A stretch of DNA of 64,000 nucleotides, from NCBI RefSeq assembly GCF_002835735.1, contig NZ_PISD01000013.1, positions 171,132 through 235,131 of the forward strand, written 5' to 3'. The DNA comes from Cytobacillus horneckiae. Its GTDB lineage: Bacteria > Bacillota > Bacilli > Bacillales > Cytobacillaceae. The position numbers and the translations under genes are program-made. Positions 33,604 through 41,853 of this stretch are shown piece by piece (position 1 is the first letter of the stretch; every line of letters begins with the position of its first letter). The notes beneath the pieces were generated by a model that was given only the letters and a program-made list of their open reading frames with translations, was not told where the DNA came from and searched no databases.

Positions 33604-34094
33604 AAGGGATGAAAATTACTTGGGCTGCGGTATTAGTAGCGCTAACCGTAATCGGTGCAGCCATTAAGGTGCCTGCAGTAATTGGGAGTGTAGCATTAGA
33701 TGCTTTCCCGGCCCTGCTTGGCGCAGCATTATTCGGCGGACCGATTGGAGCGGTAGTAGGTGGGATGGGACATCTACTCTCTGCATTAATGGGCGGGCTG
33801 CCAATGGGGCCCTTTCATCTAATCGTTGCTGCTGAAATGGCTTTACTGGCTTATGTCTTTGCCTATTTGTATCGAAAGGGCAGAAAGTGGACGGCTGCGG
33901 CTTTGTTTGTTTTAGGAAATGCTTTCGCTGCACCGCTGCCGTTTCTTTATTTTATGGGCGAAGCATTTTATTTGGCCATTGTCCCATCTCTATTCATTGG
34001 CTCACTGTTAAATACAGTGATTGCCATCATTGTTATTCCGCGGTTAGCTAAAGTAATTGAGCCGATGCTTTCCAATATAGGAGCTGCAAAATGA
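33600..34094 (+). CDS. CblT-like ECF transporter S component (predicted alpha-ribazole uptake)
   Basis: The 164-residue protein has five to six transmembrane helices and the small-residue pattern of ECF S components (LDAFPALLGAALFGGPIGAVVGGMGHLLSALMGG). It is directly followed by a CblS-like kinase and lies in a B12 operon without cobT. Characterised CblT/CblS pairs in Geobacillus and Listeria salvage alpha-ribazole, so this is the likely substrate. A cobalamin S component (CbrT) is the alternative. It needs the shared ECF energising module, which is not in this window. ATGA overlap with the upstream stop. Confidence 0.75.
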   Translation: MKGMKITWAAVLVALTVIGAAIKVPAVIGSVALDAFPALLGAALFGGPIGAVVGGMGHLLSALMGGLPMGPFHLIVAAEMALLAYVFAYLYRKGRKWTAAALFVLGNAFAAPLPFLYFMGEAFYLAIVPSLFIGSLLNTVIAIIVIPRLAKVIEPMLSNIGAAK

Positions 34095-34807
34095 GGGATG
34101 TATTAGTCATCCCTTTTTCACCTGAAGAATCAATTGTCATTGCCAGTGACAATAGCGGCGGAATCGGTTTAAAGAAGGACGATGTTGTTGCAGTTCCTTA
34201 TGAGATTGTATCTTATTATGCATTCAGGGTTGCGATGATGGAATGTATTGCTGCTAGTGCTATCCCTTTTTCCATTACTTTGCAAAATTTTTGTGGAGAT
34301 GAAGCATGGGCAGCGCTAACAGCTGGTATTGAGAAGGGATTGATTGAATTAGGCATGGCTCATATCCCTCTCACAGGAAGCACAGAGAGTAACTTCACCT
34401 TAAAACAGTCTGCCGTCGGAATATCAGTGATGGGCAGGGTGAAAAATAATCAATATGATGATGAATTGCTGTGTACAGATCAGACTGAGATTGCAATTAT
34501 AGGGCAGCCGCTTGTTGGTAATGAAGTGATTGAACAAGAAGAAGCAGTTGCGCCACTATCATTGTGCAAGCGAATCTGTGAAATGCCTGAGGTCAATGTA
34601 CTGCCTGTTGGATCGAAAGGAATATTGGCAGAATTAAATATGCTTTTTTCTAATCGGACGTTTACTGAGGCTTCGATTAGCTGTGAGCTTGATTTATTAC
34701 GTTCATCTGGGCCTGCTACCTGTTTTATTGCTGTCTTTCCTTCTTATCGAAGAGGCGAAATAGAAAAGGCAGCAGGCGGGTATTTTCATAAGTTGTTTGT
34801 AAAATAG
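34091..34807 (+). CDS. CblS-like alpha-ribazole kinase (AIR synthase-related)
   Basis: The 238-residue protein resembles the PurM/ThiL-type ATP-binding superfamily (IVIASDNSGGIGLKKDDVV; FCGDEAWAALTAGIEKGL). It sits directly after the CblT-like S component with ATGA overlap. In Geobacillus kaustophilus CblS phosphorylates alpha-ribazole to alpha-ribazole 5'-phosphate, which CobS then uses; this bypasses CobT. The assignment rests on gene pairing plus fold resemblance. It is cytoplasmic, with no signal peptide or helix. Confidence 0.72.
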   Translation: MRDVLVIPFSPEESIVIASDNSGGIGLKKDDVVAVPYEIVSYYAFRVAMMECIAASAIPFSITLQNFCGDEAWAALTAGIEKGLIELGMAHIPLTGSTESNFTLKQSAVGISVMGRVKNNQYDDELLCTDQTEIAIIGQPLVGNEVIEQEEAVAPLSLCKRICEMPEVNVLPVGSKGILAELNMLFSNRTFTEASISCELDLLRSSGPATCFIAVFPSYRRGEIEKAAGGYFHKLFVK

Positions 34808-34817
34808 GAGAGTATAC

Positions 34818-35423
34818 ATGCTAAAGATTTATATTACAAGGCACGGAGAGACAGAGTGGAATAAGGAAAATCGAATGCAGGGGCGGCTAGACTCGAAATT
34901 AACAGGCAAAGGAAAAAGACAGGCGGCGCTCCTTGGAGAGAGATTGAAAGCAACGAATTTTTCGCGCGTCATTTCTTCACCAAGTCATCGTGCATTGTCA
35001 ACTGCTCACCTTATTGTTGGAGAATCACAGCAATCTATTGAAACGGATGCTCGTCTTATGGAGATAGCTCTTGGAGACTGGCAAGGGAAAACAGGGGATG
35101 AGATTGAGGAACTTTATCCTGAACAGCATCATGCCTATTGGAACGATCCAGAAGGATATAAAAACCAGCATGGAGAAGGTTTTCAGGATGTAGTTGAGCG
35201 AGTGCAATCTTTTTTAAAAGATTTGGAAGGTTCTGCCAGAGGTAATGTGTTACTTGTGACACATGGCGTCGTTGTTAAAGCGCTCTATTTGATTTTCCGT
35301 AATGCTTCAATTAGTGATATTTGGAACCCGCCGTTTATTCATGGAACGAGTTTGACGGTAGTCGAAAACGATCATGGCATCTGGAAAATAGTGAAAGAAG
35401 CCTGCCTTGCGCATTGTGAATAG
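34818..35423 (+). CDS. Histidine phosphatase (PhoE/CobC-like), last gene of the B12 operon
   Basis: The 201-residue phosphatase has the RHG motif ITRHGETEWNKENRMQGRLDS, the SSPSHRALSTA block and the second catalytic His in LLVTHGVVVKAL. It is close to broad-specificity PhoE/GpmB types. Its place at the end of the cobalamin operon, 10 bases after the CblS-like gene, suggests that it removes the phosphate from cobalamin 5'-phosphate or alpha-ribazole phosphate, alone or with the CobC-like enzyme upstream. GGAGAG lies upstream of ATG 34818. Confidence 0.75.
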   Translation: MLKIYITRHGETEWNKENRMQGRLDSKLTGKGKRQAALLGERLKATNFSRVISSPSHRALSTAHLIVGESQQSIETDARLMEIALGDWQGKTGDEIEELYPEQHHAYWNDPEGYKNQHGEGFQDVVERVQSFLKDLEGSARGNVLLVTHGVVVKALYLIFRNASISDIWNPPFIHGTSLTVVENDHGIWKIVKEACLAHCE

Positions 35424-35483
35424 ATGTGTAATCTGTTGCATTAAAAGCCTTTTCTTGACGAGGGCTTCAGAGTGTAGACAAAG

Positions 35484-35501
35484 TGAAAATAATTATTTTC
35501 A
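35484..35501. promoter_or_regulatory. Fur-box-like palindrome
   Basis: TGAAAATAATTATTTTCA is an 18-bp perfect palindrome resembling Fur operators (consensus TGATAATNATTATCA). It lies past the last B12 gene, and no annotated gene starts downstream on the plus strand. A candidate small RNA follows. Confidence 0.4.
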
Positions 35502-35513
35502 GTTGGATTTAGA

Positions 35514-35544
35514 GAGGCTTACCGTTCGCCTCACGGAAAGCCTC
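35514..35544 (+). other. Strong hairpin without T run
   Basis: GAGGCTT-a-CCGT, a 7-base C-rich loop (tcgcctc), then ACGG-a-AAGCCTC: eleven pairs with one A-A mismatch. It lies between the Fur-like box and the terminator at 35598. Confidence 0.5.
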
Positions 35545-35597
35545 GGCAAATCCCATGTTCTTCTTGTTTAAAAAGTTTAAATGAGTTTGTCTTCACC

Positions 35598-35638
35598 GAA
35601 AGTGCTGCTATTGAGAGAGCCGCACTTTCTTTATTTTT
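35598..35638 (+). terminator. Intrinsic terminator after the B12 operon
   Basis: GAAAGTGC / GCACTTTC stem followed by TTTATTTTT. Confidence 0.75.
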
Positions 35639-35644
35639 GAAGAC

Positions 35645-36826
35645 TTATGCAGCGGTATGGTTAGCCTGTTGCTCTTTTTTACTCAGTTTATCTGTCATCA
35701 CTGCTATTGCGCCATCACCAGCTACATTACAAGCAGTGCCAAAGCTATCCTGCGCCATATAAAGAGCAATCATCAAAGCGACCATAGTTGCGTCAAATCC
35801 GAGCATTGATTCGAGCAGACCTAATGCGGCCATAACAGCACCGCCAGGAACACCTGGAGCAGCAATCATTGTGACACCAAGCATTAAAATAAATGGCAGC
35901 ACTTCTGCTAAGGTTGCACTTTGTCCTTGCAGCATAAGGACGGCAACGGAACAGCTTACAAGCGTAATTGTGCTTCCAGAGAGGTGGATATTTGCGAGCA
36001 GAGGAATGGAGAAGTCAGTAACTTTCTCGCTCGCTCCTAATTTCTTCGCATGTTTTATTGTGACTGGAATAGTGGAAGCGGATGACTGGGTGCCTAGTGC
36101 CGTGAAATAAGCCGGCAGCATCTCTTTTAGCATTTTTACTGGGTTTTTCTTAGCTAAGGCACCAGCGAATGAATATTGAATCAATAAAAATATCATGTGG
36201 AGACCAATAATCATAACAAATACTTTTGCAAAAACAGAGATAATTGCTCCAACTTGCCCACCTTGAGTCATATTGGAAAAAATCCCAAATATATGAATTG
36301 GCAATAAAGGAATGATGACCTTCGCGATGACCTTCTCAATTATTGAGCGGAAGTCCTCCATTGCATGCTGAAGAAATTCGCCTTTTATCGCCGCAAGCCC
36401 GAGCCCAATAATAAAGGCAATCATCAAGGCAGCCATCACATCCATAATAGGTGTCATTTCTATCGAGAAATAGGGCTTAAGCAAGGCTTCCTCAGGGTTT
36501 CCGAAACGATTAAGAGTTTGATTTTTCAAAAGAACAGGATAGAAAGAATTGGCGACAAACAATGCCAATAATCCAGCAAGAATAGTAGATGCATATGCAA
36601 GACCAGTTGATATGCCGAGCAGCTTTCCAGCACCTCTTCCCATCGTTCCAATCCCTGGCGCTATGAAACCGATGATAATTAACGGAATGATAAAGCCTAG
36701 AAAATTGCCGAATAATCCGTTGAAGGTAGAAAATATTTTAATAACACTCTCAGGAGCAAAGGAGCCTATGAGTATACCTAATGCAATCGCTAATATTATT
36801 TTAGGAAGTAATCCGAGATTTTTCAT
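35645..36826 (-). CDS. Dicarboxylate/amino acid:cation symporter (DAACS/SDF family)
   Basis: The 393-residue transporter is of the sodium:dicarboxylate symporter family. It shows IIPLIIIGFIAPGI early, the serine-rich re-entrant loop (LGTQSSASTIPVTIKHAKKLG) and a late AQDSFGTACNVAGDGAIAVM motif. Members import glutamate, aspartate, succinate or serine with cations; this compact form with SASTIP resembles the SstT/YhcL range, so the substrate is not fixed. TGCAGGAGGACA precedes ATG 36826. It converges on the B12 operon. Confidence 0.85.
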   Translation of the reverse strand: MKNLGLLPKIILAIALGILIGSFAPESVIKIFSTFNGLFGNFLGFIIPLIIIGFIAPGIGTMGRGAGKLLGISTGLAYASTILAGLLALFVANSFYPVLLKNQTLNRFGNPEEALLKPYFSIEMTPIMDVMAALMIAFIIGLGLAAIKGEFLQHAMEDFRSIIEKVIAKVIIPLLPIHIFGIFSNMTQGGQVGAIISVFAKVFVMIIGLHMIFLLIQYSFAGALAKKNPVKMLKEMLPAYFTALGTQSSASTIPVTIKHAKKLGASEKVTDFSIPLLANIHLSGSTITLVSCSVAVLMLQGQSATLAEVLPFILMLGVTMIAAPGVPGGAVMAALGLLESMLGFDATMVALMIALYMAQDSFGTACNVAGDGAIAVMTDKLSKKEQQANHTAA

Positions 36827-37337
36827 TTTTTGTCCTCCTGCAGCACACAGCTGTATTGGTTAGGAGGATTATAACGTCTATCCGTTAAATTGTTAATACG
36901 ATATAAAAAAGCTGTAATAATGAAATAATTGTTTGTATTCTGAACGGAAGATATATAGGGACGATAGTCATGAAAAATAAGATTGTAATACAATACTAGA
37001 GCTTTTGTAACATAATATTAATTGTCACTGTGGAGAAAAAAAGTATAATAATGGTATGATGCATTTAGAGAAATGAAAAACTGTAATAAATGGAAGAAAA
37101 TGCGGGCTTTTTTAGGCTAATAAGAAAGGGTTTTAGTTATAATATCGCATAGGAAATACTAAGGTATTCGCTGATAATGCCAAGTTTTTCTAATGAAAAA
37201 AGCTACCTTTCTCATACTTCTTCATACATATAATATATAGGCAAGAATCTTGAATAAAGAATAGTGAATCATTTACTTTCTTTTTTTATAAAGTGGTAAA
37301 ATGAGTACATGTGAGTATAAATGGAGGTCTTTTGAAC
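36827..37337. other. Divergent intergenic region upstream of ddl
   Basis: About 510 AT-rich bases. I see no gene with a ribosome binding site and no RNA family. A weak promoter-like TTTACT...TAAAAT pair lies at 37272-37302, with a long 19-base spacer, just before the ddl ribosome binding site. Confidence 0.45.
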
Positions 37338-38417
37338 ATGACGATTAAAATAGGATTATTGTATGGTGGAAAATCCGCTGAACATCATGTGTCAATGCAA
37401 ACTGCATTAGCTGTGATTAAAGCGTTGAACTCTGATAAATTTGATATTTACCCTATCTATATAACTGAGGAAGGACAATGGATTAAAGGGGCGCAATTAA
37501 ATGGACCGGTAGACAGCGTGAAGGAGCTTGCTTTTTCTGAGGGGAATGCACTATCACCAATGGCACTTGCGCCTACATTATTTCAATCTTCTGCCGAGCA
37601 AGGGCCTTTCGATGTAATATTCCCGTTATTGCACGGTCCAAATGGCGAAGATGGCACGGTTCAAGGAATGCTAGAACTGCTTAACCTTCCTTATGTTGGA
37701 AACGGAGTACTGGCTTCTTCTGCTGGAATGGATAAAGTAATCATGAAAAACATATTTGCCCAAGCTGGTCTATCGCAAGTTAACTATGTTTGGTTTATTC
37801 GCAGCGAATGGGAGACAGCAAGGGAAGAAGCGTATCATAACGTTGAAAATGAAATTGGCTATCCTTGCTTTGTAAAGCCTGCTAATCTTGGTTCAAGCGT
37901 TGGCATAAGCAAATGCTCAAACCGTAATGAATTAGAGGCAGCGTTTAAAGAAGCCTTCATGTTTGATCGTAAAATCATCATTGAAGAGGGCGTTACAGCA
38001 AGGGAGATTGAAGCTGGCGTATTAGGGAATGATTATCCAGAGTGTTCTGTTGCTGGTGAAATCGTGCCAAAAGATAAAGCATTCTACGATTATAAAGCGA
38101 AATATGAAGACGGCGAAACATCGCTAATCATTCCAGCAGAAATGACAGCTGATGAATATGAAAGACTTAAAGACATGGCGATTACAGCTTATAAAGCGTT
38201 GGATTGCTCAGGTCTAGTGAGAGCGGATTTCTTCTTAACACATGACGGGAAGCTTTTTATAAATGAGGTTAATACAATGCCAGGATTTACTCCTTTCAGC
38301 ATGTTCCCGCTTCTTTGGAAACATACTGGAGTTGAATATCCTGAGCTGATTGAACGTCTTGTTAACTTGGCGATTGAACGTCATCAAGAAAAACAACAAA
38401 TTAAACATACTATGTAA
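37338..38417 (+). CDS. ddl: D-alanine--D-alanine ligase
   Basis: The 359-residue ATP-grasp ligase makes the D-Ala-D-Ala dipeptide of the wall precursor. It begins [58 protein letters not shown] and [18 protein letters not shown] follow. The start is ATG 37338, 10 bases after GGAGG; a GTG 27 bases upstream is not needed. murF follows about 95 bases downstream, so the two steps of the UDP-MurNAc-pentapeptide pathway are adjacent, as in B. subtilis. Confidence 0.95.
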   Translation: MTIKIGLLYGGKSAEHHVSMQTALAVIKALNSDKFDIYPIYITEEGQWIKGAQLNGPVDSVKELAFSEGNALSPMALAPTLFQSSAEQGPFDVIFPLLHGPNGEDGTVQGMLELLNLPYVGNGVLASSAGMDKVIMKNIFAQAGLSQVNYVWFIRSEWETAREEAYHNVENEIGYPCFVKPANLGSSVGISKCSNRNELEAAFKEAFMFDRKIIIEEGVTAREIEAGVLGNDYPECSVAGEIVPKDKAFYDYKAKYEDGETSLIIPAEMTADEYERLKDMAITAYKALDCSGLVRADFFLTHDGKLFINEVNTMPGFTPFSMFPLLWKHTGVEYPELIERLVNLAIERHQEKQQIKHTM

Positions 38418-38421
38418 GAGT

Positions 38422-38444
38422 GAACACGGCTTTATGCCGTGTTC
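38422..38444 (+). other. Hairpin between ddl and murF
   Basis: Perfect 9-bp stem GAACACGGC / GCCGTGTTC with a TTTAT loop, but no T run after it. It may be a weak attenuator or an RNA stabiliser. Confidence 0.5.
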
Positions 38445-38510
38445 ATCACGATTTACATAACTGCATTCAATGATAAAGAATGCTCTTTTGTTAAAAAGGA
38501 GGCAGGAACA

Positions 38511-39884
38511 TTGATTAGAAAAACTTTAAGTGAAGTTGCTTCAATGATAAAAGTTGAAAATGATGTGACCGCCTTTGCAGATCGAAAGATTGCTGGGGCC
38601 AGTATCAATTCTAGAAATATAGAAAAAGGACAGCTATTTATTCCTTTTAAAGGAGAGCGGACAGACGGACACCGTTTTGTTGAAGATGCCATTAATAAAG
38701 GTGCAGGTGCTGCACTATGGCAAAAGGATGTGCCAAATCCACCGCTGCACTTGCCGATTCTCATAGTAGAGGATACTTTGATAGCGCTGCAAGAGCTTGC
38801 GCGTAGTTACAGAAATGAATTGGATATCAAAATCGTCGGGATTACTGGAAGCAATGGGAAAACAACGACGAAAGATATGACTACAAATCTCCTTTCCGAA
38901 AAATATAAAGTGCAGAAAACGGAAGGGAACTATAATAACCATATGGGGATGCCGTTAACGATTCTGAGTCTGGAGGAAACGACTGAGATTGCTGTACTGG
39001 AAATGGGGATGAGTGGAAGAGGAGAAATTGACTTCCTCACTCGCCTTGCAAGACCTGATGTAGTGATTATTACAAACATTGGTGAATCCCATCTGCAGGA
39101 TTTAGGCTCTAAAGAAGGCATTGCTGAAGCAAAACTGGAAATCATTAATGGTTTACAAGAGGATGGATTGATTATTTATATTGGAGATGAGCCTCTTCTT
39201 CATAACCGTTTGAAATCATATGAAGGTCCGGCGACGGTTAAAACTTTCGGCAGAACGAGATTGAATGACTTATATCCAGTGGAGATTGAGCAATTAGATA
39301 ATGGCAGCAAATTTAAAATAAACTTATCTGATACAGAGTTCATATTGCCGGTATTAGGTACTCATAATGTATTGAATTCATTAGCAGCGATTGCAGCTGC
39401 TCTCCACTTTAATGTAAGTTTTGAAAACATTAAAGCAGGATTAGCGAAAGTGAGACTAACAAATATGAGGATGGAAATTTTACAAGGCCTGCATGGAGAA
39501 AAAATCATAAATGACGCATACAACGCGAGTCCAACCTCTACGCAAGCATCGATTGAGTTATTGGCTAATTTACCAGGCTATAAAAAGAAAATACTTGTGT
39601 TAGGTGATATGCTCGAGCTGGGTCCAGAGGAAGAGAAGTTCCATTTTGAAATAGGGAAGTCCATCTGTGCTGAGAATATTGATGCAGTATTTACTTATGG
39701 AAGACTCGGTTCATTTATTGCTGAAGGTGCAAAAAATATTTTCTCTGAAGAGAAAGTTTTCTCATATGGCGAAAAACAGCCATTAATTGAAGAGCTAAAA
39801 AAACACGTTGACGATGAAACAATTGTCCTTGTGAAAGCTTCAAGAGGCATGCAGCTTGAAGAAGTTGTTGCAGGATTACAATAA
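38511..39884 (+). CDS. murF: UDP-N-acetylmuramoyl-tripeptide--D-alanyl-D-alanine ligase MurF
   Basis: The 457-residue Mur ligase begins IRKTLSEVASMI. The ATP-binding loop GITGSNGKTTTKDM is near residue 110, LEMGMSGRGEIDFL follows, and ENIDAVFTYG marks the C-terminal domain. It adds the D-Ala-D-Ala made by Ddl to UDP-MurNAc-tripeptide. The start is TTG 38511 with AAGGAGG upstream; the frame extends 72 bases earlier without a site. A strong terminator follows. In B. subtilis cshA comes next; here about 6 kb of other genes intervene. Confidence 0.95.
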   Translation: MIRKTLSEVASMIKVENDVTAFADRKIAGASINSRNIEKGQLFIPFKGERTDGHRFVEDAINKGAGAALWQKDVPNPPLHLPILIVEDTLIALQELARSYRNELDIKIVGITGSNGKTTTKDMTTNLLSEKYKVQKTEGNYNNHMGMPLTILSLEETTEIAVLEMGMSGRGEIDFLTRLARPDVVIITNIGESHLQDLGSKEGIAEAKLEIINGLQEDGLIIYIGDEPLLHNRLKSYEGPATVKTFGRTRLNDLYPVEIEQLDNGSKFKINLSDTEFILPVLGTHNVLNSLAAIAAALHFNVSFENIKAGLAKVRLTNMRMEILQGLHGEKIINDAYNASPTSTQASIELLANLPGYKKKILVLGDMLELGPEEEKFHFEIGKSICAENIDAVFTYGRLGSFIAEGAKNIFSEEKVFSYGEKQPLIEELKKHVDDETIVLVKASRGMQLEEVVAGLQ

Positions 39885-39905
39885 ACTATTTAATTATAAT
39901 AAAAT

Positions 39906-39938
39906 AAAACCTTTGTTTCATGTGAAACAAAGGTTTTT
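39906..39938. terminator. Bidirectional terminator after murF
   Basis: AAAACCTTTGTTTCA and its complement form a 15-bp perfect stem with A and T runs on both flanks. It also serves the minus-strand gene ending at 39940. Confidence 0.85.
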
Positions 39939-39939
39939 C

Positions 39940-40149
39940 CTATTTATATACTTCTATTTTATTTTTCTTGAAAAATAAAATAGTTAACCAATAAGCAAGC
40001 GAAAATAAGGTGGCAAAAAAGATAAAGACCGCTCGAATGTCACCGTTTTTCCAGGAGGTAAACAACTGGCTAGAAGCGGGTTCTGCTGTCGAATGACTCA
40101 TAATTATCCATGCGATGACTGGCATGATTACTGATAGGACTGCATTCAA
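39940..40149 (-). CDS. Small membrane protein, unknown function
   Basis: I do not recognise a family. The 69-residue product has two hydrophobic segments (AVLSVIMPVIAWIIM and AVFIFFATLFSLAYWLTILFF) separated by a polar loop, and a basic tail. The TTG at 40149 is the only start that keeps the first helix, but no convincing ribosome binding site precedes it. The gene follows two other small membrane frames on the same strand with gaps of 22 and 28 bases, and all three seem to share the terminator at 39906. Confidence 0.4.
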   Translation of the reverse strand: MNAVLSVIMPVIAWIIMSHSTAEPASSQLFTSWKNGDIRAVFIFFATLFSLAYWLTILFFKKNKIEVYK

Positions 40150-40171
40150 AATAGAAAGGTTTCAAAACCTT

Positions 40172-40375
40172 TTATTTAAAGCAGAGCTGACAGCGACTGC
40201 AAAGGTCAATTTGATCTGTATCTAAATGCCATTGCAGGAACGGATCAATGTCATTTTGCTTTCCGTTGTTCATCTTTTTTCTCCCCACATTTTTTCCGCT
40301 GCTAATTAAGAAGTTAAGCATCTGTACACAAACAATCGTATAAATCGCCAGTAATAAAGTAAGCGTATCGAACAT
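40172..40375 (-). CDS. Small single-pass membrane protein, unknown function
   Basis: The 67-residue protein has one N-terminal membrane helix (LTLLLAIYTIVCVQMLNFLI) and a soluble tail with a Cys pair near the end (LCSRCQLC) and a DIDPFLQWHLDTDQIDL segment. The CxxC-x2-C pattern could bind metal, but that is a guess. ATG 40375 is preceded by AGGTGG at about 3-5 bases. It is the middle gene of a three-gene cluster of tiny membrane proteins. No family is recognised. Confidence 0.5.
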   Translation of the reverse strand: MFDTLTLLLAIYTIVCVQMLNFLISSGKNVGRKKMNNGKQNDIDPFLQWHLDTDQIDLCSRCQLCFK

Positions 40376-40403
40376 ATTCCACCTATGCAGAATGGTCGAC
40401 TTT

Positions 40404-40526
40404 TTAAAAATTGATTTTTCGATTTTCACGTACAATATATTTCTTTTCCATTGGGATGGCGATAGCCAATATGAATACCGTCATTACTCCACCTACAATT
40501 AAAGATACGATAAACCCGATGCCCAT
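40404..40526 (-). CDS. 40-residue membrane microprotein
   Basis: This short frame runs from ATG 40526 to TAA at 40404. The product has one strong membrane helix (GFIVSLIVGGVMTVFILAIAI) followed by a basic tail (PMEKKYIVRENRKINF). AAGGA and an additional AGGAG lie 8-20 bases upstream. It begins the cluster of three small membrane proteins on the minus strand. Function unknown; the strong helix and ribosome binding site support a real gene. Confidence 0.5.
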   Translation of the reverse strand: MGIGFIVSLIVGGVMTVFILAIAIPMEKKYIVRENRKINF

Positions 40527-40605
40527 CTTTCGTTTCCTTCTCTCCTACATCTATTACTTATACAACTAAAAGAATCCTGCGGTTCAAAAAAATTTTGGAT
40601 TTTTA

Positions 40606-40635
40606 TTGGCAAATCGAAGAGGAGTGTTATATACT
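40606..40635 (+). promoter_or_regulatory. Promoter of the GntR-ABC operon
   Basis: TTGGCA-N18-TATACT. The -10 is inside the inverted repeat at 40626-40661. Confidence 0.5.
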
Positions 40636-40661
40636 GTGTATATAGATATAAACAGTATAAC
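40626..40661. promoter_or_regulatory. Candidate operator for the YtrA-type GntR regulator
   Basis: GTTATATACTGT and ACAGTATAAC form a long inverted repeat, with an inner CTGT...TATA...ACAG symmetry. It overlaps the -10 box and lies just before the ribosome binding site of the first gene of an operon that encodes a GntR regulator. Confidence 0.55.
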
Positions 40662-40678
40662 AGTTAGGAGGAAAAAAA

Positions 40679-41407
40679 ATGAATGAAATAAAAGAGGCTT
40701 GGCGGCTGGCTTCGTTTGAGATAAAGGCATCGTGGAAGCATCTGATTTTTATGGTTTTTTATGCCATTTTAATTGGTTTAGGCTTTTCAGTTTTTATAAC
40801 TGAAACAGGATTAAGATTAATCACAGACTTATTTTTTATTCTCGTGTTTTGGTGTGGATCCGCTTGGATTAAACCTAAATTATTCCAATTGCAAAAGTTA
40901 GATGATGGAGTATACGCATCGACCTACTTTCTTCTGCTTAATCAACTGGCGATTCCAAGGAATATCATCATAAATAGTCGTTTCTTTGTCTATTACTTTT
41001 TTTCGATTCCGTTTAATTTATTGATGTTAATTGCGCTTTACATTGGTCTTTCCGTAGGAGTTAAGGAGATGATGACTCTAGGCTCTTTTCTAGCGTTTTC
41101 GATCATTTGGCTAAGCTTTGGTATTGGCGCGGGGTCAATGTTCCCAGTAGCTGATATCGGTGAGAAATTTAGAGACAATAAGCTTCTGCTTTATTTAGAG
41201 GTCATTTTCTTTTACGGCGGTGCAATCGCAATCATGATTTTAGTCAATCAGCTATCCTCTAACGGGCTTGTCGGCTGGTCTATTTATGCCGCACAGCGAT
41301 GGCCGGTAGTATCCATTATCATAGCTATCACGATTGGGCTTGCTGCCTTTCTATATAGCAAAAACCAAATGCAAAGAAAGATTCCGAAAATCGATTATTT
41401 TAAATAA
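40679..41407 (+). CDS. Membrane protein of a GntR-controlled ABC operon
   Basis: The 242-residue protein has six to seven hydrophobic helices and resembles an ABC-2-type permease half with no recognisable motif of its own. It begins NEIKEAWRLASFEIKASWKH, and TAGGAGG lies 9 bases before ATG 40679. It is the first gene of a five-gene operon with a YtrA-type regulator, two ATPases and a permease, so it probably forms the membrane part served by one ATPase. Substrate unknown. YtrA-type operons in other Firmicutes respond to wall antibiotics. Confidence 0.6.
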   Translation: MNEIKEAWRLASFEIKASWKHLIFMVFYAILIGLGFSVFITETGLRLITDLFFILVFWCGSAWIKPKLFQLQKLDDGVYASTYFLLLNQLAIPRNIIINSRFFVYYFFSIPFNLLMLIALYIGLSVGVKEMMTLGSFLAFSIIWLSFGIGAGSMFPVADIGEKFRDNKLLLYLEVIFFYGGAIAIMILVNQLSSNGLVGWSIYAAQRWPVVSIIIAITIGLAAFLYSKNQMQRKIPKIDYFK

Positions 41408-41436
41408 GAAGGTCAGACAAGGAAGGAGGCGATGAG

Positions 41437-41853
41437 GTGGATCTTCCGATTCGATTAGCTAAAGATTCGAAAACGCCGATTTACCATCAAATTGAAGAGC
41501 AAGTAAAGGCGTTAATCGCCGGCGGACATTTACAAGCGGGGACTGCTCTTCCATCCATTCGGGCACTATCAAAGGAATTGGAAATTAGTGTAATTACAAC
41601 TAGGCGTGCCTATTTAAATCTCGAACAGCAAGGGTTTATTAAAACCACTCAGGGAAAAGGAACATTTGTGGCTGAAGTAGAGGCTGACAAAAAGAAGGAG
41701 GTTACCGTGGCTGCTATCTATCAAGCATTGGAAAAAGGAATTGAAACCGGTCTGCGCCATGATTATTCCATAGAACAAATAGAAGAAGTTTTTACGGAAA
41801 TCATCGCTAAATTGAAAGAGAAGGGAGAGAAGGCAAATGGAGAGCTGGATTAA
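41437..41853 (+). CDS. GntR family regulator, YtrA subfamily
   Basis: The 138-residue protein has a winged-helix domain at residues 10-75 (IYHQIEEQVKALIAGGHLQAGTALPSIRALSKELEIS and the recognition helix TTRRAYLNLEQQGFI). Only a short dimerisation tail follows, which is the YtrA subfamily layout. It most likely represses its own operon via the inverted repeat at 40626-40661. The start is GTG 41437 behind AAGGAGG. It overlaps the next gene by 17 bases. Confidence 0.85.
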   Translation: MDLPIRLAKDSKTPIYHQIEEQVKALIAGGHLQAGTALPSIRALSKELEISVITTRRAYLNLEQQGFIKTTQGKGTFVAEVEADKKKEVTVAAIYQALEKGIETGLRHDYSIEQIEEVFTEIIAKLKEKGEKANGELD

